Below, piece by piece: positions 9,767 to 19,526 of a stretch of 64,000 nucleotides of DNA. The stretch is from Calditrichota bacterium. Its GTDB lineage: Bacteria; Zhuqueibacterota; Zhuqueibacteria; Zhuqueibacterales; Geothermadaptataceae. The position numbers and the translations under genes were made by a program. The stretch is from positions 952,740-1,016,739 of the forward strand of contig QQUE01000007.1 of the NCBI GenBank assembly GCA_008501765.1, given 5' to 3'. Numbering within the stretch: the stretch's first letter is position 1; every line of letters starts with the position of its first letter. The notes under the pieces are model-generated. The model made no database searches. It was not told the DNA's origin and was given only the letters and a program-made list of their open reading frames with translations.

Positions 9767-10531
9767 TTATAAGACTCGTAACAACCTAGCCCAATTTTTA
9801 AAAAGAAATCCATAATATAAATGATCAAATATATTCTCTGATGTATAATCCGAAATCAATCGCTTTTTCTCAACAGAGTATGGAGTTTCATAATAACGAG
9901 ACCCTGATTGTTCACTATGAATTCTAAAGTTTGAAAGAACATCATTAATCCTGACTACATTGATGCTAGTTTGGGAAAAGAATCGTGCATACAAAGCTCT
10001 GTCCATTATAATTTTATAATCTAAATCCAATCCTCCAACTTTTTCATAAAAGTTTTTAGACCAAAAAGAAGACATCTGCGGTATAGCAAACTGATCATAC
10101 AATATAGCTTTTAAGCAGGTTTTTTTTGATTTTACACGTTTAAGAAATTTATCATGAATATCGATTTTATTACTATCACCATAAAGCAAATCAAACTTTG
10201 TAAAATTATAGATATCTGCAACCTTTTGCAATGCTCCAGGCTGAAAAGTATCATCTGAATTTAACCAGGCAAGAATATCACCTGTTGCCCGATTAAATCC
10301 TTTCGATAATGCATGTGTTTGTCCATTATCATCCTCGCTGGCATGAAAAGAAATATATTTATCATATTTCTTGATAATTTCATAGGATTTATCCGTTGAA
10401 CCACCATCATAAATTATATATTCCAGGTTAGGATATTTCTGATCTAATACACTTGTTATTGTTCTTTCAATGTATTTTTCAAAATTATAATTAGGGGTTA
10501 TTACTGAAATACGAGGGTACTTTTCATCCAT
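9767..10531 (-). CDS. Glycosyltransferase family 2
   Basis: The 254-residue GT-A protein begins with RISVITPNYNFEKYIERTI and contains DILAWLNSDDTFQPGAL, the D-x-D nucleotide/metal site, plus the EYIIYDGGSTDKS segment. All are typical of GT2 inverting transferases. There is no membrane helix, so it acts in the cytoplasm on the lipid-linked intermediate. The donor sugar is not predictable. Confidence 0.9.
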   Translation of the reverse strand: MDEKYPRISVITPNYNFEKYIERTITSVLDQKYPNLEYIIYDGGSTDKSYEIIKKYDKYISFHASEDDNGQTHALSKGFNRATGDILAWLNSDDTFQPGALQKVADIYNFTKFDLLYGDSNKIDIHDKFLKRVKSKKTCLKAILYDQFAIPQMSSFWSKNFYEKVGGLDLDYKIIMDRALYARFFSQTSINVVRINDVLSNFRIHSEQSGSRYYETPYSVEKKRLISDYTSENIFDHLYYGFLFKNWARLLRVL

Positions 10532-10612
10532 TTAAAAATCTCATTTAGGTAGTGTCTATAGAAGTATTGAATTTGACCAATCTACTTGCCGTTAATGTCA
10601 AGTAAAAACAAA

Positions 10613-11983
10613 TCAGTATTTAACTAATTTTTGCACAGAAAATAAAAGGATAAACTGAGTTGCATATTGGACACAACTAAAAAATACACCTCCGGCAAAC
10701 CAACCTAGTATTAAATAATTAACTTGAAATATTACAATTGATGCAACTAAAAATTCAACTAAGTTAATACCAGGATTTTTAAAAAACTTTCTAAAAAGGT
10801 TTAAAAAAATAAAAAGAAACGAGCCTAAAAAAAAGACCATATACATTCCATAACGTGACCAGGCGTAAACAATATTGTTATGCACTCCACCTTCACTTCT
10901 TCCTTCAACCCAAAAAACCCGACTATCAGTTCTTAATCCCGTACCCCAAAACCTGTCTAAATTGTCAAGAAAAAAATAAGTTGTTGTCAATGATTGATTT
11001 AAATGCCCCGAGTCAGTGTATTCGCCTTTATTTTTATTTCCGATACTATCAGAAACATCTACTAAACCAGTAAAAGTTAACGCAGAAGCATATCTGTTTG
11101 TAAAATCAAATACGATTTTACTTTTTGTATACAGATAGGGAAATACAAAAACAATAAAGATAAAAACAAAAAACATTTGCTTGAATTTTCTTTTGTAATT
11201 TCTATCAATTTTATAAAGATAAAAAAGATAAATTAATGCATCGGTAAAAAAAGAAAGTAATAAAGCACTTCTTCTGAATGAAAAAACAAGACAAAACAAA
11301 ATAATTAAGTTGTAATACAGAAACTCGCGTTTACCTGAGTACAGATAAATTGAAAAGCAAATAACATGAAATATAGCCAACCAAATCAGAAAATCGCCTT
11401 GAATATTTGTTGTGTTCCTACCAGCCCAAGTTGCACCATTACCGGAGATAAAAAACAGGATAGACAATACTGCACGTGAAAGTGTTATGACTAGTCCAAT
11501 TTTAAAAATGGTAAATATTACTTTTTGATATTCTAGTTTACTCAGAGTAAGTAATGCATAACTAAAAGGGATAATTATAATAAGTGATCGTCCCATTCGA
11601 CTACTTATCAAAGAAAAAAAACTTGCTTCAGAGTTATTGTTGGGGTTTAAGAATGTTAAAATTGTAACCAATAGAGTTGATAAAAGAAAATATTGAATAA
11701 TATAAGTCTGCTTAAATCTAATTGGGAATTTTAATAATAGAATTATACTTATCAAGACAACAACTAAATCAAATAATGGAGACCTACCAAATGCTGGATT
11801 TGAGCCAAATAAAATTTGAAGCGGTGTAAAAACTTCATGAAATCCGAGATTAATCTGTGGATCGACAGATGCATAAATTTGCCCAATCCAAAAAATAATT
11901 ATTATGATTGTTAATGAACTTGAATATACAATTCGATCGTGATTCAAATTATTACCATATATATGCGTAGTTATTTCGTTCAT
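10613..11983 (-). CDS. Wzy-like O-antigen/exopolysaccharide polymerase
   Basis: This is a very hydrophobic protein of about 456 residues with roughly ten or more predicted membrane segments and a large extracytoplasmic loop near residues 300-370 that contains GTGLRTDSRVFWVEGRSEGG. That layout is the one of Wzy/WaaL-type polymerases and ligases. I choose the ATG at 11983, one base after the upstream stop; an ATG 39 bases further up would overlap the upstream gene. Wzy would polymerise repeat units flipped by the Wzx encoded nearby. Sequence alone cannot rule out a ligase. Confidence 0.78.
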   Translation of the reverse strand: MNEITTHIYGNNLNHDRIVYSSSLTIIIIIFWIGQIYASVDPQINLGFHEVFTPLQILFGSNPAFGRSPLFDLVVVLISIILLLKFPIRFKQTYIIQYFLLSTLLVTILTFLNPNNNSEASFFSLISSRMGRSLIIIIPFSYALLTLSKLEYQKVIFTIFKIGLVITLSRAVLSILFFISGNGATWAGRNTTNIQGDFLIWLAIFHVICFSIYLYSGKREFLYYNLIILFCLVFSFRRSALLLSFFTDALIYLFYLYKIDRNYKRKFKQMFFVFIFIVFVFPYLYTKSKIVFDFTNRYASALTFTGLVDVSDSIGNKNKGEYTDSGHLNQSLTTTYFFLDNLDRFWGTGLRTDSRVFWVEGRSEGGVHNNIVYAWSRYGMYMVFFLGSFLFIFLNLFRKFFKNPGINLVEFLVASIVIFQVNYLILGWFAGGVFFSCVQYATQFILLFSVQKLVKY

Positions 11984-11984
11984 T

Positions 11985-13211
11985 TTATTGGAAGTGACGG
12001 TTATTATTAAGTTTTGAATCAATTGCCTTATTATAAGCTTCTATAAAATTACTGCTGGAATTAGATTGGCTTAATATCTGAATGCGTTTTTGAGAATTCT
12101 CAATATTTTTTTCCCTAAATTCGTTATCAAAACACCCTTTCTCAATCAGATTCGCAATTTCAATTTCATTTAATGGATCGAAAATGAATTCATCATAACC
12201 TATACTTTCAGGTAATGAAGTTACATTAGAACAAATTACAGGTGTCCCGTGATACATTGCCTCAAAAAGAGGTCCACTACCTGCTTCATAAAGTGTGGGA
12301 ATTACAACCAACCTGGCCATTTTATATAAACCGTTTAAATCTTCATTACTTACGTTGCCTATAAATTTCACTTGATCAGTGAGATTAAGCTTGTTAACAT
12401 GTTTCCACAATTCTTGATAAAACCCATCCTTTTTTCCAGTACAAACAAGTAAAATAGATACTTTTCTCTCTTTGAGTATCACAAGCGCCTTGAAGAGTAT
12501 CTGATGATTTTTATGCTTCCAAAGTTGTGCAGGAAAAAAAATAAATGAATTGGGTAGAGAATATTTTTTTTCAAGTTTGTTTTGATCAGAATGTTTTGAA
12601 TCCCCCACCCAGTACTTACCAAAGTCTGGAGGACAGACACTAACTTTGCTTTTGGGTACCGCGAAAAAAGTAATGATATCATTACGAACATGGTTGAATG
12701 AAACAACGATATGATTTGCTAACTCGATAGCACGCATATAATTTAAAGCACGGAGCATTCTTTCTCGCGGAGAGAAGAAAGCAGGGTAATGCAGTTCTTG
12801 CAAATCATGCATTGAAATAACTAGAGGCGTTTTCATATTATACCCAGGCGCAGTTTGCATAGGAACATGACAAATATCAATCTGCAATGAATCAACAGCA
12901 TTTCTAAATGGATCAAATACTGCAATCAGATTTGCAAACCTGCTCACATTTATACTTTTTGTTTTATCTAAAAAATAAAAGAGTTTATTAAGGCCAGTAA
13001 AAACTTTTCTTAGTTTTGAGTTTCTTAATTCTATTACTTCAATTTTATTATTATTATCAAAAATTGAATTAATATTATTACAACCACCTTCATCAACGAT
13101 AAGGATAACTTTATGGACGTTATCATCTTTTACTAACATCTTAATAATACAAATTGTATAACTCCCAACTCCAGATGAAGAGAGTTTTCCTACATAAAAA
13201 CCTATTTTCAT
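11985..13211 (-). CDS. Glycosyltransferase family 4
   Basis: This GT-B enzyme of about 408 residues starts MKIGFYVGKLSSSGVGSYT, the glycine-rich acceptor-domain loop of GT4 proteins. It carries PAQLWKHKNHQILFKALVIL and the donor signature IPTLYEAGSGPLFEAMYHGTPVICS. I take the ATG at 13211; a TTG four codons upstream is also open. It sits 15 bp downstream of the GNAT gene and 1 bp upstream of the polymerase gene, in the same operon. Mannosyl or rhamnosyl transfer would be typical but is not demonstrated. Confidence 0.9.
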   Translation of the reverse strand: MKIGFYVGKLSSSGVGSYTICIIKMLVKDDNVHKVILIVDEGGCNNINSIFDNNNKIEVIELRNSKLRKVFTGLNKLFYFLDKTKSINVSRFANLIAVFDPFRNAVDSLQIDICHVPMQTAPGYNMKTPLVISMHDLQELHYPAFFSPRERMLRALNYMRAIELANHIVVSFNHVRNDIITFFAVPKSKVSVCPPDFGKYWVGDSKHSDQNKLEKKYSLPNSFIFFPAQLWKHKNHQILFKALVILKERKVSILLVCTGKKDGFYQELWKHVNKLNLTDQVKFIGNVSNEDLNGLYKMARLVVIPTLYEAGSGPLFEAMYHGTPVICSNVTSLPESIGYDEFIFDPLNEIEIANLIEKGCFDNEFREKNIENSQKRIQILSQSNSSSNFIEAYNKAIDSKLNNNRHFQ

Positions 13212-13226
13212 TGCGAATCCCAATGA

Positions 13227-13718
13227 CTATAAATCACTCGTTTTTATTTTTTTTTGCATAATGATGTTTTGATTACTCTTATCCATGCTTATTTTCTCAA
13301 AACCCGTATTAATATAAAGATGTATAGCTTTGATATTTTCAGGATGAACCTTCAACATTAGTGCTGGAAAATTATTTATATTGCACAATGCAAGACAGTA
13401 AGTTAGACTCAGTTTGCCCAGACCACATCTTTGATACTTTGGATTGATCCACACTCCATACGAGGGTATCTGATATCCTGCATCCAGACCACGGAGCATA
13501 AAAAAGCCTATGAGCGTACCTTTAAAATAAAATCCGAAATACTTATCTAAAACTGCTTGACTCAACATGGTTTTGACTGACTTATACTCAAAGTTAAACG
13601 GAATAAAATACTTTGAATATTTTGAATCAGCTGAGTTGAACATCGTCACTAATTCAGGCGTTGCGCCCGGTTCAAGAAGTTGGATTTCTATATTTGGATA
13701 AGTATTATCTGATTTCAT
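13227..13718 (-). CDS. GNAT family N-acetyltransferase, probable amino-sugar acetylase
   Basis: The product of about 163 residues has the GNAT acetyl-CoA loop YQRCGLGKLSLTYCL (Q-x-x-G-x-G) and the ENIKAIHLYINTGFEK C-terminal motif. It overlaps the 3' end of the perosamine-synthase-like aminotransferase gene by 14 bp. The simplest reading is that it N-acylates the amino sugar made by that enzyme, although known perosamine acetylases are mostly beta-helix proteins. The ATG at 13718 is preferred to a TTG at 13733. Confidence 0.8.
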   Translation of the reverse strand: MKSDNTYPNIEIQLLEPGATPELVTMFNSADSKYSKYFIPFNFEYKSVKTMLSQAVLDKYFGFYFKGTLIGFFMLRGLDAGYQIPSYGVWINPKYQRCGLGKLSLTYCLALCNINNFPALMLKVHPENIKAIHLYINTGFEKISMDKSNQNIIMQKKIKTSDL

Positions 13719-14808
13719 GGAAATAATTTTCAATTTGTTGACAAATATACTTTACATCAGCTTTTCCCAAATCAGGATAACTCGGTAAATTAATGCCTCT
13801 CCAACCCAAGTCTTCTGCATTCCCATGTTTTTGATACTTTGATGCATACATTGGCATGGTATGAACAGGGTAAAAAACCGGACGGGTTTCGATTTTTCTA
13901 TCCATTAAATACTGTCTAAGACTATCTCGTAGTTTAGGTTCATTAACAAGAATAGAACACATCCAATAAGAATGATATACTTCTCCAATTTCTTCATGAA
14001 AATTAACCGGGATGTGAGTTAGATACTCTTTATACCAATTTGCTATAGCCCGTTTCTTGTTTAAAACACTTTGAATTTTCTCAAGTTGTGCTAAACCGAT
14101 TGCAGCACAAATATTTGTCATTCGATAATTATAACCTATTACGTCATGCCAGTATTCACGATATTTGGCAAGTCCTTGCCCTTTGTAATGCACCATTCGT
14201 GAATGAAGGGTTTCGTCATTTGTAATTACCATTCCACCTTCACCCGTTGTGATTGTTTTATTACCAAAAAAACTGTATGTCCCGATATCCCCAAATGTCC
14301 CGACTAATGTACCTTTATATTTTGTTCCAATTGCTTCAGCACAATCTTCCACAAGAAATAAATCATTTTCTTTGGCAATTTTTACAATACTATCCATTTC
14401 ACATGGATGACCATAAAGGTGAACAGCAAGAATAGCCTTTGTCTTGTGCGTTATATTTTTCTTTATATCTATAGGATTCATTTGCCATGTATCACTAAGC
14501 GAGTCTACAAAAACAGGTGTAGCTCCCGTATAGGCAATTGCATTTACGGAAGCAATATAGGTCAAGGTGGGAACTATGACTTCATCTCCTTCACCAATAC
14601 CAAGCGCGATCAATGCGAGATGCAGAGCAACAGTACCGTTTGTCACAGCAGCTGAATATTTTACACCATTAAAACGTGCAAAGTGCTCTTCAAATAAGGA
14701 TATAAATTTACCCTTTGAAGATATCCACGTGGAGTCTAAACATTCATTTACATATTCTTTTTCTTTTTCGGAAAAAGTTGGTTGATAAACTGGGTACTTA
14801 TATTTCAT
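13705..14808 (-). CDS. per: DegT/DnrJ/EryC1 aminotransferase, GDP-perosamine synthase-like
   Basis: The 367-residue PLP enzyme has the DegT fold: TNGTVALHLAL for phosphate binding, VEDCAEAIG (Asp155 to the pyridine nitrogen) and SFFGNKTITTGEGGM, where Lys184 should form the Schiff base. The N-terminus (PVYQPTFSEKEKEYV, STWISSKGKFI) matches GDP-perosamine synthases, which aminate GDP-4-keto-6-deoxymannose. That substrate is exactly the product of the Gmd encoded in the same operon, which strengthens the call. The start overlaps the upstream methyltransferase stop by four bases. Confidence 0.82.
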   Translation of the reverse strand: MKYKYPVYQPTFSEKEKEYVNECLDSTWISSKGKFISLFEEHFARFNGVKYSAAVTNGTVALHLALIALGIGEGDEVIVPTLTYIASVNAIAYTGATPVFVDSLSDTWQMNPIDIKKNITHKTKAILAVHLYGHPCEMDSIVKIAKENDLFLVEDCAEAIGTKYKGTLVGTFGDIGTYSFFGNKTITTGEGGMVITNDETLHSRMVHYKGQGLAKYREYWHDVIGYNYRMTNICAAIGLAQLEKIQSVLNKKRAIANWYKEYLTHIPVNFHEEIGEVYHSYWMCSILVNEPKLRDSLRQYLMDRKIETRPVFYPVHTMPMYASKYQKHGNAEDLGWRGINLPSYPDLGKADVKYICQQIENYFHEIR

Positions 14809-15599
14809 GCAATTGAGCTCGGCATATTTTTTAATCTATTCAACAGGTAATGATAATCATCTTCAATCTTCGAAGGGAATTTCACTGGTAAAAAATTGGA
14901 ATATTTGCTAGTTATTAAACGAAATGCATAGGAATTTATTTTTTTATGCGAGAATAAATGAAAATTAGTACCATTTGAATACAGATTTACCTGATACTTT
15001 TGTGCTAGATGCTTTAACGTCGTCATGCTATAAAGTGTAATATGTTGTCCACCTTTAAAATTATAATACCACCAAGTATTTGGATCAGGGACGCTATTAC
15101 CAAATAGTACTGTACTAAAGATTAAAAATTGGGCATTCATTGTATTAAATACTTTATCCAAAATATCATTTGGGTTATACGTGTGTTCAAATACTTCAAA
15201 TGCAGTGACACCATCGGTTTTCATATTTTCTTGATATTCAAATCCTTTGGCAAAAATATTTGTAGCATAGGGATCATTATGAACAAAATCATATCCAATA
15301 TCCCGCATAAGTCTCGTAAAAACACCATAACCTCCCCCGTAATCAAGAAACAGTCCCCCCTTATTAAAAAACACTTTAATAATCTTTGCTGTTTTTTTTT
15401 TAAAAGCCATATTACGTGTAAGAATACCAGTATCAAAAATTCCTATTGCTTCAGAATAAGCTTCATCTAACCAGTAAGGTTTTTCAGTTTGTATTAAATT
15501 ACAACTTTTGCAATGGAAATAGTCAACATCATACTTACCAAGTAAAAGATGTGTAAAGATTTTACACATATCACTTTTGCAAATCATACACAATTTCAT
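14805..15599 (-). CDS. Zinc-ribbon SAM-dependent methyltransferase
   Basis: The product of about 264 residues opens with a putative zinc-binding module (CMICKSDM ... CKSCNL, two CxxC pairs) followed by a class I SAM domain with FLDYGGGYGVFTRLM and DGVTAFEVFEHTYNP. This arrangement resembles the Methyltransf_13/23 sugar C- and O-methyltransferases. It probably methylates a nucleotide-sugar or repeat-unit intermediate. The ATG at 15599 is preferred to the TTG six bases upstream. It is coupled by a 4-bp overlap to the aminotransferase gene. Confidence 0.82.
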   Translation of the reverse strand: MKLCMICKSDMCKIFTHLLLGKYDVDYFHCKSCNLIQTEKPYWLDEAYSEAIGIFDTGILTRNMAFKKKTAKIIKVFFNKGGLFLDYGGGYGVFTRLMRDIGYDFVHNDPYATNIFAKGFEYQENMKTDGVTAFEVFEHTYNPNDILDKVFNTMNAQFLIFSTVLFGNSVPDPNTWWYYNFKGGQHITLYSMTTLKHLAQKYQVNLYSNGTNFHLFSHKKINSYAFRLITSKYSNFLPVKFPSKIEDDYHYLLNRLKNMPSSIA

Positions 15600-15666
15600 T
15601 CTCAAACCTAAAATATTATTTAATTCGAAGTGATAATCATAACACTCATTTGCACAAAACTATTTA

Positions 15667-16848
15667 TTATGCTGCAACCTGGTTTTGTAAAATTATTGAA
15701 TTTATAGCAGTTTTCATTTTCATAGAAAAATTTTCAATAGAGTGATTTGAATTAGCAAATTCCAATGCTTTTTTACTTTGCTCATATAATTCTTCACTTG
15801 ACATTAATAAGGCTTTATCAATAGTATCACTGATTGTTTTTGGATTTAAATCATTAAAGACATAACCAATATCTTCTACATCTAATCCACTTGCTTCGGA
15901 GATTATCGGTATTAGACCACCATTTCCCATGACAGTAATAACAGAAGGAGATCCTCCCTCACTTGCGGAAGGGAAAATGGTGAAAGCACAAATTTCCATT
16001 AGATTCTGAAATAGCTCTGAAGATATATTTACAAATCCGTAAGTCTTAATATTCGGTGTATTATATAGATAATCATTGTAGACATCTTCAAATTTTTTTT
16101 CATTTTTAATTGGACCGCAAACATGTAAGGTTATATCAATTCTGTTCTTAAAAATATCTAACAAAATATCAAGTCCCTTGTGTATTAGACCTGAGCTACC
16201 AAACCAAAGAAAGTGATGTTTAGCTTTTTGATAATTTTTATTACTAATATCAATATTGCATACTTTATAAAAACTTGCTGGAATTGGAAATATTCTATTA
16301 TCATTCCTATTTGAGATTCTATATGTTTTTTCTGTAAAGTAGTTACCAAGTATAATTGTATTTGAAGACAATCTAGTTTGCATACCTACTTTATTAAGAA
16401 ATCTTGATGATTCCGGAATCATTATACCTTTTTGTTTTGATACATCTAAAACTCTGTCAACTGTGACTGTATTGCTAAATTCAGGATGACATCCTGTACC
16501 ATAGAAAATTGTAATAGTTTGTGCAAAATATTCTGAATAAAAATATTGTTCAAGTGGTTCACCAAATCCAAATATAATATCATATTTGGAATAGTTTATT
16601 TTATTGTTATTATTAAAATCGATTACATCAACATTAAATCCCAATTCAGAAAATATTTTTGCAATTTGATGACACTCTTTAAAATTAGTATGTTTAAACC
16701 AATCTTTTTCTGGGATAAAAAATGGTTCTGTTATATATGATATTAATACATTTTTTTTATAATTATTTTTAAATACATTTTTCTTATATAAGAAAACTCC
16801 TTTGATTATCTTTTTAACAAACCTATAAATTCTCTTCCATAAAAGCAC
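15667..16848 (-). CDS. GT4-like glycosyltransferase
   Basis: This 393-residue protein has a divergent acceptor half but a recognisable GT-B donor half: HHFLWFGSSGLIHKGLDILL, then FTIFPSASEGGSPSVITVMGNGGLIPII in place of the usual E-x7-E stretch, and a C-terminal helix region. It starts at GTG with a GGGAG box 11 bases upstream; no better in-frame ATG exists. Its codons are extremely A/T-rich. It is probably a glycosyltransferase of the repeat unit, with more uncertainty than for the other GT4 proteins here. Confidence 0.75.
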   Translation of the reverse strand: MLLWKRIYRFVKKIIKGVFLYKKNVFKNNYKKNVLISYITEPFFIPEKDWFKHTNFKECHQIAKIFSELGFNVDVIDFNNNNKINYSKYDIIFGFGEPLEQYFYSEYFAQTITIFYGTGCHPEFSNTVTVDRVLDVSKQKGIMIPESSRFLNKVGMQTRLSSNTIILGNYFTEKTYRISNRNDNRIFPIPASFYKVCNIDISNKNYQKAKHHFLWFGSSGLIHKGLDILLDIFKNRIDITLHVCGPIKNEKKFEDVYNDYLYNTPNIKTYGFVNISSELFQNLMEICAFTIFPSASEGGSPSVITVMGNGGLIPIISEASGLDVEDIGYVFNDLNPKTISDTIDKALLMSSEELYEQSKKALEFANSNHSIENFSMKMKTAINSIILQNQVAA

Positions 16849-16997
16849 TGGGCTTTTTCTCCCATATCTGGAGTAATAAAATGTTTATTACTTTGTATTT
16901 AGTCGTAAGTCTATTTCGAGACGAAAGGTATATTGTTCAGAATTTTACTTTATATATATTATTAGATATAGACTCGGTTCAATATTAAATTAAAATA

Positions 16998-17178
16998 ACC
17001 CGTTGTGCAGAATAGAAAATTTTCCTATTTATTCATCATTTTCGTCATTCCCGCACGATTTTAGCGGGAATCCAGATGGAATTTAGACTGCAAAACGATG
17101 GATTCCGTCTAAAAACATGACGGAATGACGAGAAAAGGTCGACTTGTGACAGATTAGAATGAATTCTGCACAACGGGT
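16998..17178. repeat. MITE-like element, family A copy 1
   Basis: This 181-bp element begins and ends with a perfect 16-bp inverted repeat (ACCCGTTGTGCAGAAT). It is flanked on both sides by the 7-bp direct repeat TAAAATA (16991-16997 and 17179-17185), the footprint of a transposition event. Inside is a second dyad built on CGTCATTCCCG...CGGGAATCC and GGATTCCGTC...GACGGAATGACG. It codes for no protein and lies within the polysaccharide operon. A second copy is at 57866-58069. Confidence 0.88.
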
Positions 17179-17192
17179 TAAAATAATTAAAT

Positions 17193-18065
17193 TTAAGAAT
17201 CTCTCTTACCAATATAATAAATGTCATCCCAAATGATTACTTGGTTTTGAAATTCTGTTCTATTTGTTTTTACATTTTTATATACTGGTTTAAAATTTTT
17301 ATTTAAAAAATTTTCGATAACACTCTTATCAACTTTAAGAGGATGTGCCGCATCATAATTTGTACTTATTTCTTTTTTAATTTTTTCCTGATCGTAGAGC
17401 TTATCTTCAAAAATAAAATATGATCCCTTTGGGGTCACTTTCAAAATATTATTGAATACTTTATTTATATCGTAGCAATGTTCAATTACATTTATCATTA
17501 CTACTAAGTCATAGGGTTTTGTTAAATCTGCTTCTTCAAGTGGTAGCGAAATAAGTTGATCAATTTGAATGCGCGAAAAAAAATTCGTTTTTAAATAAGA
17601 GAATAAAGTGGGAGAAACCTTCTTTAATATTTTACTTATTCGAGGTTTTTTATCTAAAACTAGATGATTTTCATTATAAGAGCAATATGGATGATTTAGA
17701 TATTCTGTAATCAGCGGATCTAACAAAGTACATTTTTCTATTTTACATTTTGTACCTATGATCCTTAAATTCGTGAATGGCCCACTTCCAATTTCCAATG
17801 CATGAGAAAATTTCGCTTTTTTTAAACTAGAATAATTATGAAATTGGTTAGAATGATAAATATTTCTATCATCGATACTGCTAGTACCCTTAGCAAGCCA
17901 ATGTTTTTTTTCAGCCTTTTGTGCACTTTCCCATCTCTTTTTTGATACTTGAATTATACCATTATTATCACTTAAATATTTCTTATCGTTCATCTGTTCT
18001 AATGCTTTTTCTGCATCATTACCAGTTAATATATTAATATTCTCATCTATAAATATTTTTTCCAT
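17193..18065 (-). CDS. Class I SAM-dependent methyltransferase
   Basis: The 290-residue protein has motif I ALEIGSGPFTNLRIIG and the motif IV region LVVMINVIEHCYDINKVFNNIL, which places it among type-11 methyltransferases. The first 80 residues are polar and unrelated to the catalytic core. Its target in the polysaccharide pathway cannot be read from sequence. The stop lies 15 bp from the family A inserted element, so the element may influence read-through into the next gene. Confidence 0.82.
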   Translation of the reverse strand: MEKIFIDENINILTGNDAEKALEQMNDKKYLSDNNGIIQVSKKRWESAQKAEKKHWLAKGTSSIDDRNIYHSNQFHNYSSLKKAKFSHALEIGSGPFTNLRIIGTKCKIEKCTLLDPLITEYLNHPYCSYNENHLVLDKKPRISKILKKVSPTLFSYLKTNFFSRIQIDQLISLPLEEADLTKPYDLVVMINVIEHCYDINKVFNNILKVTPKGSYFIFEDKLYDQEKIKKEISTNYDAAHPLKVDKSVIENFLNKNFKPVYKNVKTNRTEFQNQVIIWDDIYYIGKRDS

Positions 18066-18120
18066 CTAATTTTCCTTTCAAAAAAATACGGTTAAAGCTT
18101 AAAGATAACAGAGTTTCACC

Positions 18121-19506
18121 TTATCTATTCCAAATTCCTGCTGAAGAATTATTTATAATTTTGTAAAACTGAATACACGTAAATATAGATACTAATCCGA
18201 CACAGAAAATAGTAGCCAATATAACTCCAACACTACCTAAACCTAGGTTTTTTGCAAAGTATATTGAAAGAGGGATATTTAAAATAATTGAAAATCCAGA
18301 CAAATATAGACTCAAAGAAATTTTACCAATGCCATTTATTAAAGGAGCATAAATTGAACTCCACATATTAATTATTACATTCAGTCCCATAAAAAATGAC
18401 AAAAGAATTGATATTTGAATCTCCTCTCCAATCCATATTTTATAGAAAGAATTTGAGAAAACCATCATAATTAATACAATTCCAACTGATAACAGCCAAA
18501 ATTTCTGAGATTTGCGGACAATAGATTTAATCCATTCTAATTCATTTTTGAAATATGCTTCAGCATACGCTGGCACAAATGGAACAAGTACAACCACGTA
18601 AAATGCTAAAATAATAGAAAAATATTTTTGGGCAATATTATACTTAGTAACTTCCAAAGGATTTAGCACTTGAGTAATAATTATATTATCTGATGAAAAA
18701 ATAATTATAGCAGTTATCTGGATAAAAAAAAATTTCAATCCTAGGTTTGCTAAATCCTTTGTTTTACTTAAATTTATATATTTTACTGAAGGTCTATATT
18801 GTTTATATTTTTTTATATATAAAATTAAAGAAGCGATAAGCCCAATTATCAATGGTATTGCCGAATAACTTATACCCAAATATAATAAAGATCCTGACGT
18901 AGTATGAGTTAAAACAATGACTGCAAATAGAGAAATTATATTACTAATTAATCCGATAAATCCGTTTAATGCAATCTTTTGGTCTGCAATTAAGATAGTT
19001 TTTACTAAATCAACTACTAAGCGAACCGCAAAAAATGTAATCAGATAAAATGTCAGTAATTTTAATTCTTCTGTTAGACTGCTATCAGCATTTAAAATCA
19101 ATGCCCAATTTAAAACTGGATTAATGAATATGAAAAGAATATATATACCGAGCATCATAAGCGTTAAAATAAAATAAGTCGTACTTATATATATTCTTGC
19201 TTGCTTTACATCATTTACAGCCATTGCCTCAGAGAGTTTAATTCGTAATCCATTACCCAAACCAAGATCAAAAAGATTAAACCATCCAATTATTGAACTC
19301 AGTGTAAGCCATATACCGTATTGGGTAGGATTAACATAATTGATAGCCATAGGGACAAGTAGTAAACCAATGAAAACATTCAATCCCTTGGTAACAAAAG
19401 AAGCTGCTATATTCTTCTTCGCTTTTATCGAACGGGCATGTCCTTTTGAAAAAAAACTCTGAATATTAAAGAATATTCCGTTAATTGTATTCGTCCTATA
19501 CTGCAT
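18121..19506 (-). CDS. Wzx-type polysaccharide flippase
   Basis: The 461-residue protein has about 12-14 hydrophobic segments. Its N-terminal motif AASFVTKGLNVFIGLLLVPMAINYVNPTQYGIWLTLSSIIGW is typical of the MOP-superfamily polysaccharide exporters (given here as overlapping pieces: AASFVTKGLNVF, PMAINYVNPTQYGIW, SSIIGWFNLFDLGLGNGLR). It should flip the undecaprenyl-linked repeat unit across the inner membrane for the Wzy-like polymerase encoded downstream. Both halves of the Wzx/Wzy system are thus present. Confidence 0.88.
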   Translation of the reverse strand: MQYRTNTINGIFFNIQSFFSKGHARSIKAKKNIAASFVTKGLNVFIGLLLVPMAINYVNPTQYGIWLTLSSIIGWFNLFDLGLGNGLRIKLSEAMAVNDVKQARIYISTTYFILTLMMLGIYILFIFINPVLNWALILNADSSLTEELKLLTFYLITFFAVRLVVDLVKTILIADQKIALNGFIGLISNIISLFAVIVLTHTTSGSLLYLGISYSAIPLIIGLIASLILYIKKYKQYRPSVKYINLSKTKDLANLGLKFFFIQITAIIIFSSDNIIITQVLNPLEVTKYNIAQKYFSIILAFYVVVLVPFVPAYAEAYFKNELEWIKSIVRKSQKFWLLSVGIVLIMMVFSNSFYKIWIGEEIQISILLSFFMGLNVIINMWSSIYAPLINGIGKISLSLYLSGFSIILNIPLSIYFAKNLGLGSVGVILATIFCVGLVSIFTCIQFYKIINNSSAGIWNR

Positions 19507-19526
19507 AAATTTATTTCGAAGTTAAT

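Noticed and set aside
10613..12022. Polymerase start at 12022
   Set aside because: That start overlaps the upstream gene by 38 bp; the ATG at 11983 directly follows the upstream stop.
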